The translations under genes were made by a program, and so were the position numbers. Of a stretch of DNA of 64,000 nt, positions 46,486-59,619 are shown piece after piece; within the stretch, counting starts at the first letter, position 1; every line of letters begins with the position of its first letter. Origin of the DNA: Dysidea avara (lineage: Eukaryota > Porifera > Demospongiae > Dictyoceratida > Dysideidae); assembly GCF_963678975.1 (NCBI RefSeq), contig NC_089274.1:16633633-16697632 (forward strand), in the 5' to 3' direction. The notes under the pieces are model-generated. The model searched no databases. It was not told where the DNA came from and saw only the letters and a program-made list of their open reading frames with translations.

Positions 46486-47184
46486 CTGATTATTTCCATT
46501 TATTAAAAACGTAATGAATACAACACAACATAAATTACAAGTAAAATGGTAACTAAATACAAAATTAACTCTACTACTACAAATACAGTACCACTATAAC
46601 TACTACTATTAACTAAGGGTAAAGGGGATTGTCATCATCAGACCCCTGTAGAGTCCAATATCTAATGATCATCCTTGCATTGTAAGTCCATAAGGCAACA
46701 GACAGTAGCTGTTGGAGGAGATTCTTTTGTGCCAACTTGGGAGGAACGCCACTACGGGGGGTGGTTCGGTCAGCAATGGTGTTTAAGGATCTCAAAGCAA
46801 ATGGGGTCCATGCAGACTCCAAAAGTTTCCACTACTAAGGGAATAAAATCAGCTCCTACCTTCATTACAGCTGCCAGATGTTTCTCATCCTTGGCCAACT
46901 CTTCAGCTGCAGCAGCCATCCCAGCACAGGAAGTAGAAGAGGAAATATAAGCAGGCTGAGTAGTACTGTGTATGGAGACATCAAAATAGGCAGGGCGACC
47001 ATTCTGGAAGTCAGGGTGGAAGATATCACCAGGGCGTAAGCCATCATTATAAGAAGCACGCTGCTCTTTGAGAACCCCAGGGTGATATGCCATACACCTG
47101 ACTTGTAATACAATTAATGTCACAATGTTTTACGGATTTGGTAAGGAACGTAGCCTTTCATGCCTTTTGGTTTGCCCATAAATA
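46486..47184. other. Spacer between FEM1 copy 1 and the second duplicated unit
   Basis: The first 130 bp should hold the promoter of FEM1 copy 1. Most of the rest is a retroelement remnant (46613-47123). No host gene is seen. Confidence 0.5.
46613..47123 (-). mobile_element. Broken 3'-end fragment of a reverse-transcriptase element
   Basis: The minus-strand translation has RPGDIFHPDFQNGRPAYFDV and then ADFIPLVVETFG. I recognise this pattern from the region after the reverse transcriptase in several sponge and cnidarian retroelements, where it may be a nuclease-like domain. The family (LINE or another class) is not certain. The copy is incomplete and broken, with no ends visible. Confidence 0.5.
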
Positions 47185-47577
47185 TGGTTTGCCTATTGCT
47201 GGGACTAACATTGAAACCCCTATGCAATGTTAACAGCTGACAACTAAACGTATCTGTCTTTCTTCATCAGCTTTTGTAACATTGTGAAGTTCACACTTCA
47301 GTATACTGATAAGGAATAATTTAGCTACGTCCTCTTGCCTAACTGTTGATCATATTGTCACGAAATCTGCAGGAGCAAGACGATTAAGATTATCCTGAGC
47401 ATGCATGTGTAGAAGTATAATGCTCATAATATGCTTTTGGCACTGAATTGAAATGAAGTGCCACCCCTTGCTCTAGCTAAAGGGTCCTGCAACTTAACCT
47501 GTGAAGCAGAAAGTCTATAATTTATGTGAGTCCAGTAGTCAGTCCTATTATCTAGTCCAGTGAATATCATCCCAATC
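47185..47577. repeat. Duplicated flank shared with 54616-55040
   Basis: Both blocks share GGTTTGCCTATTGC, GATTATCCTGAGCATGCATG and CTTTTGGCACTGAATTGAA in the same order and orientation, with scattered indels. They lie at the same distance from a FEM1 gene. This marks the outer part of the duplicated unit. No equivalent is obvious beside FEM1 copy 1. Confidence 0.75.
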
Positions 47578-47683
47578 AGTTAACCAAGGAAAAGAGATAG
47601 GCAAGCCGGGCCCCATCAGAATCTAAGATAAATCCACCACTCAAACTAAGAAACATAAAATTAAAATCGAAAGGAAACAATGA
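47578..47683 (+). pseudogene. Decayed duplicate of the RFC1 3' coding end (copy a)
   Basis: The words AACCAAGGAAAAG, GGCAAGCCGGGCCC, CACTCAAACTAAGAAACATA and AAAGGAAACAATGA occur in the same order as in the last RFC1 exon (44320-44418), but the segment has no open frame or upstream exons. It ends with the same TGA about 63 bp before the stop of FEM1 copy 2, mirroring the RFC1/FEM1 copy 1 arrangement. It is a passenger of the tandem duplication. Confidence 0.85.
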
Positions 47684-47746
47684 TTGTTTTGTCTAAAATT
47701 TGAAAGCAGTAAAAATATGCATAGCTACTTAAAACCAGAAATAAAG

Positions 47747-49759
47747 TCAGTTAACAGTTGCTATAGTATTCTTGTCAAATAAACTAACATAGTTTTTAAT
47801 GTGTGTGGGTAGACTATTACAGTCAATGCCATGTTGCACTAATGTTCTACAGCATTGTGATGCAAGTGATATGGGTCCATCCATGAACAAGGAGGTTTTC
47901 ACTCGATCTACTTTAGCCAGTAGTACAGCATCCTCCCCGGCTGCATTGACAACATACGGACTGCAGCCATGTTGTAAAAATGGCAGAATCAATTCAGGAT
48001 GGCTATCGAGGTGGCAGGTTGTAGTAGCTATGTGTATCGGTCTATTTCCATCGCTGTCGACATCATAGAGTGCTTTATCAGCTCCCCACTGAAGTAATGC
48101 TGTGACTAACAGTGACAATTGTTCTCCAGTGTCTTCGTCCACAGCTGTGTAAAACGTGTTATTCCCTCCGACAGAGAAATCACTCACAGCCATGTGAAGT
48201 AAGGTAGACCCTTTTGGAGAGTATAAGTGACTGGATACTAATCTTTGTCCAAGTTGGCTGCATTTCTCTGACCACTTTCTATTATCCTTTAACATGTATG
48301 TGTCATAACGCAACCAGATATACACCAGGTAGAGAACAAGTTGTAATGTAGTGTTAAAATCATTGTCATCCTTAGTAGAGTAACCTTGTACATGGTCTAA
48401 ATGGTGTAATATAAACTCCATGAATTCGGCAAATGCTGGTTCATACTGATAGTCTTGTGTCATGACATACAACCCATCCACCATGAACTTCATGTTCCTG
48501 TTAACGTCTTCCTGAATTTCATCCACCAAACTGGGCCCCAGTACATCAATCTTGTTGCTGTGTTGATACATAGAAGTAATTGCCTTGCGCCAGAGTAGTT
48601 CAGAAAGCTTAAAATCTTGTAGACGGCAGTAGATAATGCCCCTCTGGACTAAATAATAAATCAAACTTGCATCAGAATAACCCAATATTCTTTCTCGGAT
48701 GATCAAGCCCTGAAAGCTATACCATTTATCCATCTCAAGAGGATATGGGAACTCTATTTCTAGGTCTTCCATGCATTGTATCTCCGTCAAGTTGTAGAGT
48801 GCCTCTGTAGGAGGCAGAAATTTTGGTTTGTAGCCACAACTCTCTCTGACTTGCAGTGCTTTCACCCAGTATTGTTTTGCATCTCCTGAAAATACAGCTT
48901 CACTTGCTTCAACCAGTGTTGCTCCAAGCAAAAGGTAAGCTTCTGAGCAGCATTCTGGAGGGCACTGTTCAAGGCCACACAAATATTCTACTGCTTCTAT
49001 TCTGCCAACTAAAGCTGCAAAGATTGCAGGGCAAGGACTCTTAAAATGCTCAAAATCATGTTCCAAATAGAATTCTGCTTTGATGCCACAATCAAGTAAC
49101 ATTTTCAAGATGTCCATGTGCCCTTTTCCAGCTGCTAGATGCATAATGGAGTGGTTGTAGATGTTTTTCATGTCACGTTGGGCACCTTTATCGAGCAGTA
49201 GCTTTGTTGCCTCTAAATGTCCTCTCACGACAGATGTCAACAATGGACTGTGACCCAGAACACTGGCATAATTCAAGTCAGCTCCATGCTCTATTAGAAC
49301 ATTCATTGTGTCACAGTGACCATTAAAGGCCGCCCCTCTCAGAGGCGTTGAACCAGTAGCAATGGGTTTGTTAACATCTACTCCAGCGCCTAGTAACATC
49401 TTAACTACCTCGACATGGTTTCTTGTGGAAGCACCCCATAAAGCAGTAGCGCCTTCCACTTCATTTTGAGTGTTCAGGGATACGATAGTCCCTGTATGAT
49501 TGATGTCGAATGAACCAGCAAATCTTTGTAGAAAGTACTTGACGACTGGGACATTTCCGTAATGTGCTGCTGTCACAAACGGAGCGCAGTTTAGGGCGTC
49601 GCTAGCCAGAACAATCTGTCCAGTGAGCGGAAAAGTAACCACTTTATCAACCCACTGCTTCGCGTACTCGTAGCCTTCATATTCTGTGGGGTTTGTTCTC
49701 AAAAAGTTGGTCAAATCTCGCAAATCATCTGCAGGAACGACAAAACTTAGTTTATCCAT
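47747..49759 (-). CDS. FEM1-like ankyrin-repeat protein, copy 2
   Basis: Intronless, 670 residues from MDKLSFVVPADDLRDLTNFL. The frame extends 13 codons further up (to 49798), but that part is transposon-derived and absent from the other copies, so I start at 49759. It has the same layout as copy 1: N-terminal ankyrins, TPR-like middle, C-terminal ankyrins, ending SLPTHIKNYVSLFDKN. It lacks one residue in the stretch 'EHFKSPCPA', where copies 1 and 3 have RES or KES. The first ~400 coding bases are almost identical to copy 1, more so than the middle. No disabling change is visible. The promoter lies at the edge of the inverted-repeat element at 49760-52275 and may have been altered by it. Confidence 0.82.
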   Translation of the reverse strand: MDKLSFVVPADDLRDLTNFLRTNPTEYEGYEYAKQWVDKVVTFPLTGQIVLASDALNCAPFVTAAHYGNVPVVKYFLQRFAGSFDINHTGTIVSLNTQNEVEGATALWGASTRNHVEVVKMLLGAGVDVNKPIATGSTPLRGAAFNGHCDTMNVLIEHGADLNYASVLGHSPLLTSVVRGHLEATKLLLDKGAQRDMKNIYNHSIMHLAAGKGHMDILKMLLDCGIKAEFYLEHDFEHFKSPCPAIFAALVGRIEAVEYLCGLEQCPPECCSEAYLLLGATLVEASEAVFSGDAKQYWVKALQVRESCGYKPKFLPPTEALYNLTEIQCMEDLEIEFPYPLEMDKWYSFQGLIIRERILGYSDASLIYYLVQRGIIYCRLQDFKLSELLWRKAITSMYQHSNKIDVLGPSLVDEIQEDVNRNMKFMVDGLYVMTQDYQYEPAFAEFMEFILHHLDHVQGYSTKDDNDFNTTLQLVLYLVYIWLRYDTYMLKDNRKWSEKCSQLGQRLVSSHLYSPKGSTLLHMAVSDFSVGGNNTFYTAVDEDTGEQLSLLVTALLQWGADKALYDVDSDGNRPIHIATTTCHLDSHPELILPFLQHGCSPYVVNAAGEDAVLLAKVDRVKTSLFMDGPISLASQCCRTLVQHGIDCNSLPTHIKNYVSLFDKNTIATVN

Positions 49760-50259
49760 AGATACTACCTGTACTAGACTTATAATAGGGATTGGCAACG
49801 CACTATAAAATTATTATTTTCGTATATTAATGCGCGTTTCGCTGTTTCGCTGGTGAAGTAAAAAAATGGAGGAGCCTTTGAGTGACTGGCACTCGAGCAG
49901 GCGTGCAGTGTACGTATTCTTCGTGCGTTAAAGCTGAAACTATACATTGGATGGGTAAGTTTCTTATTTGTGTGTTTTAGCGCGCTGTCATTTTGTTGTT
50001 TACTGTGGAGTTCAACGCTATTTACCGTTGGGAAATTACAAGAAATTCACAGTTGGAAGACCACCTAAAAGCCAGAGGGAAGAATATGACAGATAATGAT
50101 CTAGTGTGTGCTCTTTAGCAAAGGTCTCAAACTGGGTTTTTGGAATTACGTTGATGCTATTGCTGAAAGCTTTGCTTTAATGTGTGTGTGCGTAGCGTAC
50201 TATTACCGAAAGCTTTGCTTTAGTGTGCGTGCATGCATGTGTGTGACTTTGTAGTACAA

Positions 50260-52194
<1,935 letters not shown>

Positions 52195-52269
52195 AAAGCG
52201 AAACGCGGATTATTTCCGTTTACGCCTCCGTTGCCAATCCCTATTGTAAGTGTCTAGTATCTATGGTTT

Positions 52270-52430
52270 ATCCATCCTTTTTCCCTTCGGCAATCAAAAT
52301 CTGGAATGATCTACCCCAAAATGTGATTGACTCCAATGATATTGATCAGTTCAAACAAAAACTAGCAATTAAATTTGTCAACTTGATTATTTCGAATGTA
52401 ATCACACGCCCCTTGCGGTCTGAGGAATGA
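52270..52430 (+). mobile_element. LINE 3'-end fragment
   Basis: The translation reads SFFPSAIKIWNDLPQNVIDS followed by a DQFKQKL segment and a stop near 52428. This is the common C-terminal end of non-LTR reverse-transcriptase proteins. It starts right where the inverted repeat of the 49760-52275 segment ends. Only the tail is present. Confidence 0.8.
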
Positions 52431-54615
52431 CCCGGAATGACAGTTCTTGTAATACAATATCACAATGATTTACGGACTTACAATTGTTCATCCCTAGTGT
52501 ACAAGAAATTACGCTATTGTTTATTCTAGGATTTCCGCTCCTTTGGGGTGGAATCAATGCCGGAAAGCTGTTTATGTTGTAGCTATCATGAATAAACAAT
52601 TTCTGTGTGACATTCTGTGCATTTGCCATAATTGTACAATACTATGAAGACTCGGGTTCAGACATTAATAATTAAATCATTGAATCATTGACAAACACGT
52701 GTTACTAGACATAAGCAGGCCTGTCAACCCTCACGGATTTACCGTGAGACTCACGATTTCACTACCAAGCTCAAGGTCTCACAAGCAGTAGCCCTAAACT
52801 CACGGATTTTTAGTTCAGCCTACCAATTCTCACGGATCATCACCGTAAAACTTATGATTTCTTTCACTTTCAAGCTTAGGCCAGAGTCAAAGCTCTTAGA
52901 ATGCCCTTTCAAGTTCTCAGGGGATTTCCCCAGGTATGTAATTGTGGTACAACTAAGCAAGATCACGTGGTTATAAAGGCAGGCATTGTGGCGTGGATTC
53001 GCCTTCGGCCTTCTATTATATTTAATACCAATACATTGGAGAGTATTTGGAGCAAGATCTGGAGTTGATTTTAAGCAGTCAGAACTCTGATCAGAATACC
53101 AACTCTGAAGTGCTTGGTTTGCACGTCACACAAGAGACCCCACACGAGAGCACCTGCTTTCCTGGATTTGTAGCCGGTATGTTTTATGTGTTTGGAGTAT
53201 TTTATTTACTTTCAGCCCCTAGGATGAAATTGACACATCTGTAATTCATCACATGATATTATAAGCACCTAGTGGCTTACAGTCTATTTCAGGCTGGTTG
53301 TCCATGTAAGCCAAATGCAAAAAAATATCACGTGAATAGAAATAACCAATGAAATTTCACACCAGGTGGACGGCGCTAGTTTAAACTGAAGGCTGCTGAT
53401 CTCATTGGCTACTTTCAAGCACGTGACTTTTAATACTTTGTTTCTCTAGTCAACCAACCGGAAATAGACTGTACTGGTATATCAAGAACGTTCCATAGTC
53501 CGGTCACATGTTACAACTTCACAGCAATAAAAGAGTAACTGTTTCAACACAGTGACTTCCGAGTAAGTACATTTAGCTGGTGAAATAAGACTCGTGCACA
53601 CATTTACTGCAGGTCTAGCTATTCCATGCATAGATTAGTGATGCACAACATGTTTTAAATCCTATATTGATGCCCATATGAAGATGGGCATGTGTATATG
53701 TGTTGCATGGTAAAGGTGGCCTACCTGCCCATTGTATGGGTATGGGGGCTGTTGTGATTTGCTGTTTCTGCCTATAATAATGTGCAGATACAGCAGTCTA
53801 TTCTGGATGTCAAGACTGAGTCTCAAGGTTTTTCTGTTTCCTAGGTTGGTAGGCTTGCATAAGTAATATCCATTCGGTTCCACATGGGGTACTAGCGTAC
53901 TTTCATAAGTCACTCTGATATAGAGTTCAGTCCTGATAGCTATACATGAAATTGACAATTTTCTGGGATTAAATCTGGGGCTATTTTTGCTGACCACCAC
54001 TTTGAGAGCAAACTAGATTGAATTTGAGGACAATTTTGAGAGTTAATTACTTTGAATCCATTTAGATAACAACTAAGAAACTAGGTAGTAGATATACTTA
54101 AGCTCTCAGACCATCACATAGGAACTTTTGGCAGTCGTATGTGTATACCTATAGGAGATTTTGAACAATCTGATACTGAATCTGTAAGGTTGTCAATGTG
54201 TTTGCAATTATTTTTTAACCCAGGAAATTTTTACATCTTAAACATTCTGAGGTTGAAATCTGAAGGCACTTTTGTTAATTTTGTGTCCTATGTTTAATCT
54301 AAGTACAGTGTAGTACTCACTCACAATTTTAGGGGGTGAGTCTGAGATTTTAGGGGGAAGTTCTGCCCTAACAGCCCTAGAATAAACACTGCATTGCGTA
54401 GCCCAGAAGAGACCTGTACATTCCTTCGGATGAACTCTCTACAGGATGACTTGCTACTTAGCTACGGATCATGAATGTTCTAATAGCAGTATCTCAGTCG
54501 ATTCTCAATCAATCAGTATTAACTGCCTGCATTAGACAGGGTTTAAGTTTGCCGGCTGGCTTATGATCATTTATTCACAAATCTGAAATCTCATTGCCAT
54601 ATATAGTTCAGTGAA
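52431..54615. other. Spacer with low-copy repeats; no supported gene
   Basis: A stretch at 52720-52870 repeats the word CTCACGGAT with TTACCGTGAG and similar variants, probably a degenerate repeat. The open frame at 53047-53244 has glutamine/asparagine-rich sequence and a possible donor (GCCG-gtatg) but no partner exon. I see nothing else of note. Confidence 0.4.
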
Positions 54616-55040
54616 GATGGTTTGCCTATTGCCAGGACTATTAATGCTGAAACCACTAGCTATGCAATCAGTGTTAACACAGTGACAACTAAACATACCT
54701 GCCTATCATCATCAGTTTTCAGCCTTAACATTGTAGTGAAGTTCAGTCAGTTTACAAGGCTGGGAATATAACTTGTTAACTGGTCACAAAATTTGTAGGT
54801 ACAAGACGTAGATTATCCTGAGCATGCATGTGTAAACAAACGTGATGCTCATGATATGCTTTTGGCACTGAATTGAAATGGAGTGCTACCCCAGGCTTTG
54901 CTCTAGCTCAGTAGAGGGTCCTGCTAGATTTATGATACAAGGAGGTTTATAATACAAAACCTGTGAAGCAGAAAGTTAGAAAGGTCTGAAATTTATGTGA
55001 GTCCAGTGAATAGATATGAAGCCACTGATGAGAAATTATC
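54616..55040. repeat. Duplicated flank shared with 47185-47577
   Basis: The second copy of the outer flank of the FEM1 duplication unit, with the same words and order as at 47185 and a few extra insertions. It is followed by the second RFC1-tail relic. Confidence 0.75.
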
Positions 55041-55150
55041 ACCCCAATCAGTTAACCAAGGAAAAGAGATAGACAAGCCAGGTCAGAATACAAAATAAGA
55101 AATATAACATTACAACTGAACGGAAACAATTTTTTTTGTCTAAAATTTAA
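55041..55150 (+). pseudogene. Decayed duplicate of the RFC1 3' coding end (copy b)
   Basis: AACCAAGGAAAAG, GACAAGCCAGG, AATAAGAAATATAACATTAC and CGGAAACAAT follow the order of the last RFC1 exon and of the relic at 47578. It is more decayed: the stop codon is lost and an internal stretch deleted. It lies 35-50 bp before the stop of FEM1 copy 3. Confidence 0.8.
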
Positions 55151-55184
55151 AAGCAACAAAAAATACTTCAAACCAGAAATAAAG

Positions 55185-57203
55185 TCAATTAACAGCTGCT
55201 ATAGTATTCTTGTCAAATAAACTAACATAGTTTTTAATGTGTGTGGGTAGACTATTACAGTCAATGCCATATTGCACTAATGTTCTACAGCATTGTGATG
55301 CAAGTGACATGGGTCCATCCCCAAACAAAGAGGCTTTCACTCGATCTACTTTAGCCAGTAGTACAGCATCCTCCCCGGCTGCATTGACAACATACGGACT
55401 GCAGCCATGTTGTAAAAATGGCGGAATCAATTCAGGATGGCTATTGAGGTGGCAGGTTGTAGTAGCTATGTGTATCGGTCTATTTCCATCGCTGTCAACA
55501 TCATACAGTGCTTTATCAGCTCCCCATTGAAGCAATGCTGTGACTAACAGTGACAATTGTTCTCCAGTGTCTTCGGCCACAGCTGTGTAAAAAGTGCTCT
55601 TCCCTCCGACAGAGAAATCACTCACAGCCATGTGAAGTAAGGTAGACCCTTTTGGAGAGTATAAGTGACTGGATACTAATCTTTGTCCAAGTTGGCTGCA
55701 TTTCTCTGACCACTTTCTATTATCCTTTAACATGTATGTGTCATAACGCAACCAGATATACACCAGGTAGAGAGCAAGTTGTAGTGTAGTGTTAAAATCA
55801 TTGTCGTCCTTAGTAGGGTAATCTTGTACATGGTCTAAATGGTGTAATATAAACTCCATGAATTCGGCAAAAGCTGGTTCATACTGATAGTCTTGTGTCA
55901 TGGCATACAATCCATCCACCATGAACATCAGGTGTCTGTTAACTTCTTTCTGAATACCATCCACCAAACTGGGCCCCAGTACATCAATCTTGTTGCTGTA
56001 TCGATACATAGAAGTAATTGCCTTGCGCCAGAGTAGTTCAGAAAGCTTAATATCTTGTAGACGGCAGTAGATAATGCCCCTCCGGACTAAATAATTAATC
56101 AAAATTGTGTCAGAATAACCCATTATTCTTTCTCGGATGATCAAGCTCTGAATGCCATACCATTTATCCATCTCAAGAGGATACGGGAACTCTATTTCTA
56201 GGTCTTCCATGCATTGTATCTCCGTCAAGTTGTAGAGTGCCTCTGTAGGGGGCAGAAATTTTGGTTTGTAGCCACAACTCTCTCTGACCTGCAGTGCTTT
56301 CACCCAGTATTGCTTTGCATCTCCTGAAAATACATTTCTACTTGTTTCAGCCAGTGTTGCTCCAAGCAAAAGGTAAGCTTCTGAACGGCATTCTGGAGGG
56401 CACTGTTCAAGGCCACACAAATATTCTACTGCTTCTATTCTGCCAGATGAAGCTGCCAAGATTGCAGGGCAAGCGCTCTCCTTAAAATGCTCAAAATCAT
56501 GTTCCAAATAGAACTCTGCCTTGATGCCACAGTCAAGTAACATTTTCAGGATGTCTGTGTCCCCTCCTGCAGCTGCAGCATGCATAACGGAGTGATTGTG
56601 GATGGTTTTTGTGTCTTGTTGAGCACCTTTATCAAGCAGTAACTTTGCTGCTTCCAAATGTCCTCTCATGATAGATGTCAATAATGGACTCTGACCTAAA
56701 ACATTGGCATAATTCAAGTCAGCTCCATGTTCTATCAGAACATTCATTGTGTCACAGTGACCATTAAAGGCCGCCCCTCTCAGAGGCGTTGAACCAATAG
56801 CAGTGGGTTTGTTAACATCTGCTCCAGCGTCTAGTAACATCTTAACTACCTCGACATGGTTTCTTGTGGAAGCACCCCATAAAGCAGTAGCGCCTTCCAC
56901 TTGATTTAGAGTGGTCAGGGATACGATAGTCCCTGTATGATTGATGTCAAATAAACCAGCAAATCTTTGTAGAAAGTACTTGACGACTGGGACATTTCCG
57001 TATTGTGCTGCTGTCACAAACGGAGCGCAGTTCAGGGCGTCGTTAGCCAGAACAATCTGTCCAGTGAACGGGAAAGTAACCACTTTATCAACCCACTGCT
57101 TCGTGTACTCGTAACCTTCATGTTCTGTCGGGACTGTTCTCAAATAGTTGGTCAAATCTCGCAAATCATCTGCAGGAATGACAAGGTTTTCCTTATCCGC
57201 CAT
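55185..57203 (-). CDS. FEM1-like ankyrin-repeat protein, copy 3
   Basis: Intronless, 672 residues from MADKENLVIPADDLRDLTNY. The N terminus differs from copies 1 and 2 in the first six residues; from VIPADDLRDL on it aligns fully. Ankyrin motifs (GATALWGASTRNHVEVVKML, HAAAAGGDTDILKMLL), a TPR-like middle (LINYLVRRGIIYCRLQDIKL) and C-terminal ankyrins are all present. The ending CCRTLVQYGIDCNSLPTHIK matches the FEM1 C terminus. No stop or frameshift is seen, so it is probably functional. Its 3' part is closer to copy 2, while parts of the TPR region are closer to copy 1. Expected role: substrate adaptor of a CUL2 ubiquitin ligase; substrate unknown. Confidence 0.85.
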   Translation of the reverse strand: MADKENLVIPADDLRDLTNYLRTVPTEHEGYEYTKQWVDKVVTFPFTGQIVLANDALNCAPFVTAAQYGNVPVVKYFLQRFAGLFDINHTGTIVSLTTLNQVEGATALWGASTRNHVEVVKMLLDAGADVNKPTAIGSTPLRGAAFNGHCDTMNVLIEHGADLNYANVLGQSPLLTSIMRGHLEAAKLLLDKGAQQDTKTIHNHSVMHAAAAGGDTDILKMLLDCGIKAEFYLEHDFEHFKESACPAILAASSGRIEAVEYLCGLEQCPPECRSEAYLLLGATLAETSRNVFSGDAKQYWVKALQVRESCGYKPKFLPPTEALYNLTEIQCMEDLEIEFPYPLEMDKWYGIQSLIIRERIMGYSDTILINYLVRRGIIYCRLQDIKLSELLWRKAITSMYRYSNKIDVLGPSLVDGIQKEVNRHLMFMVDGLYAMTQDYQYEPAFAEFMEFILHHLDHVQDYPTKDDNDFNTTLQLALYLVYIWLRYDTYMLKDNRKWSEKCSQLGQRLVSSHLYSPKGSTLLHMAVSDFSVGGKSTFYTAVAEDTGEQLSLLVTALLQWGADKALYDVDSDGNRPIHIATTTCHLNSHPELIPPFLQHGCSPYVVNAAGEDAVLLAKVDRVKASLFGDGPMSLASQCCRTLVQYGIDCNSLPTHIKNYVSLFDKNTIAAVN

Positions 57204-57497
57204 ATTTATTTGCTAAAACAGAAATATGATAGGGGGGCGTGGTTACATCGAAACGACGCTAGCATCCATGGTTAGTGCTTTTGACGATGTATTAGAAAGA
57301 ATACTGAATTTTATTGTGATTTCTCCGGGCTGGATGGACTGCCCTTGCCTACCACCCCCAGCACAAAGAAAGCACGTGCTGACAACTGAATAAAAAGGAC
57401 CAGATTGCTAAAAGTTTAAAAGTCCCTGTGCTCATCAATGTGGCCCATCTCAGGAGAGGCATCGTGATGGTTTAACTTTCAACGATCGTTTTTCATT
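57204..57497. other. Upstream region of FEM1 copy 3
   Basis: It should contain the promoter of copy 3 on the minus strand. No gene or clear motif is seen. Confidence 0.5.
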
Positions 57498-58065
57498 AAG
57501 GGTTTCGTTACTTTCACATCGTTTGATGCCCCCTACGTAAAATTACGCAACAACATTGCGTTAGAGGCGCTTTAATAAAATAATTATTAAGCACTGACTG
57601 AGACACGCGAGGACACACTTTATCAAACCAGATCAAACTCGATACATAGAATCTAATGGGGAGAGGTGACAGCAGCCAGTGTTCTGTGACTAAGGGGTCT
57701 GCCAGAATAACATAGGTAAGTAATGTATGCAGTAGTATGTATCACATCACCACCAAGATCACCACTGTTACTTTATGCCTGGTTGTAATGCTACAATACC
57801 GGTATTAATGCTATGAACAGAACTCTTAACACAGACATGGTAACAATTTCCTTCAGTCCAGATATATTTCAACCTGCCTTGGTAAATTATAGTAGGGGCA
57901 GAGGCTTAGATTGTCCCATGCAGTTGCAGTGGTGTTGATGCTTTGTTCGTAGTTGAAGTATTCTCAACCAGAAGAATAGCATTACTATGTAGCTAATGGA
58001 TAATACTGTAGCCTCCTTCCCAAGGGTCTGAAACTCACATAATATCTTACAATTTCCGAAACAGT

Positions 58066-58400
58066 TTTTGTTACTTTCACATCGTTTGATGCACCCCTAC
58101 ATACAATTATGTAACAACACTACATTATAGGCGCATCGATAAAGCACTGACACATCAAACTCAATACTGGGGATAGGTGACAGCAGCCAGTCTTGTGATG
58201 ACTGAAGATGATGTACCACTAATTGGTTTGCCAGGATAATAGAGGTATGTATGCATTATGTGTCACTTCACCACTGTTACCTTCCATTATCCTTGAGTCT
58301 ACTGTTTTAAAAATGCTATGAACAGAATTCTTAGCACAAGCATGGTGATAATTTACTTCAGGGATATTTCAACCTACTGGTGACCATCTTTTAATAGGGA
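58066..58400 (+). repeat. Third copy of the long-arm sequence
   Basis: GTTACTTTCACATCGTTTGA, GATAGGTGACAGCAGCCAGT and GCTATGAACAGAATTCTTA repeat the order seen in the left arm at 57498-57900. Same orientation as the left arm, more diverged. This may be a subterminal duplication or a separate solo end. Confidence 0.75.
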
Positions 58401-58808
58401 CCTAGTGTACGTTTGTTTCACTGGGGTGTCACACAAGCACTCACTATTGGATGATCTGCGTCAAAGACAAAATTTACCTTAGCCTTTGGCTTACAGCTTT
58501 TGACCTGACTTGAATGCATCTTCCTGAAATTTTGTCTACTGTTTTAGGCTTAATTGTTAGGTTTTCATCCCTGGCCACACCCAATGTGGCCATTTAGCAA
58601 TTTTAAAAGTTTGTATAACTAGCTGTAGTAAACCAAGAAAGCTGCTGTCTGGGCCATGTGAGCCAGCTAGATATAAATCCGTACACCTTCATTGTTACTT
58701 TAAGTGTTGAAACTATTTAGGTTTATTATATCCATTTACCAATACACACCAGTCCTGTGCTTCCAACAGTGTATAGAAATTTCTTAATACATGCTACCTA
58801 TATAATAA

Positions 58809-59619
58809 CCAGGGGAGTAGGACAAGACCACGTGAATGCGTAATAATGTTGCACAAGTACTTAAAGTGAACTGAATAGACCCTGTACAAAAAGTAGAGGA
58901 AGGGAGGGCTTGATACATATTTTGCTCTATTTAGTTTGTTGCTTGCAATGGTGTGATTCATGATTGGAAAGATGCTGCTGTTATGGCAAAGGCTAAAAGG
59001 GGCGGCAAGTTGTGGCCAAAAAGCTAGTTGTAAATGACTCTTGGCTAGTTGCAAATGGTGATTGGGCTAGTTCTAAAATTTAGACAAAATAGCCAGGTTT
59101 ACCACAGGAAAGTATACTTACGTATTGTACCTCTTAACTCTTTTACAATTTACCACAGGGATTGGACTAAAAGTCTAAAGATGCATCTTGAGATAGCCAT
59201 TTTCTATTTCATGGTCTACTACTCTGATTAAAAATTACCTTACTAGTTTTATTCTTACAAAATAAAATAACCTGAAAATCAATGCATTCATGTACATACT
59301 TACATACGTAGTTATTTTGTCCCTTCAGCTTGCTAATTATTTTCAGATCTCAATCATTCTCTAAAATCATTTCCAGGTTCAATCTTGGCACACTTATGTT
59401 TCAAAAAGTTTCCTTGGGGAGTATGCCCAGACCCCTAGAAATCCCTCTTTACTGCCACTTTATCTCATGACTTTCATGTCAACAGTAACAGTAGGCATCA
59501 ATGATTACAATACAATCGTTGTTGTATGATCTATTCTTTCAACTGGTAGTATGACTACGGTTTAATAAAATATTTTTGTTAGTGTTTTGTAGTGCACGTG
59601 GTCTTGTCCTACCCCCTGA
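58809..59619. mobile_element. Nested inverted-repeat element, about 810 bp
   Basis: AGTAGGACAAGACCACGTG at the left is mirrored by CACGTGGTCTTGTCCTAC at the right, with AGGGG/CCCCT beyond. The interior contains a scrap of the 'gggg.atgccc' family at 59400-59455. It lies inside the 57498-63117 element. No target duplication is clear. Confidence 0.65.

Noticed and set aside
46675-46950. Plus-strand frame of 91 codons
   Set aside because: Shadow of the retroelement fragment on the minus strand.
53047-53244. Possible exon, Gln/Asn-rich
   Set aside because: One possible donor but no acceptor or partner exon that I can support.
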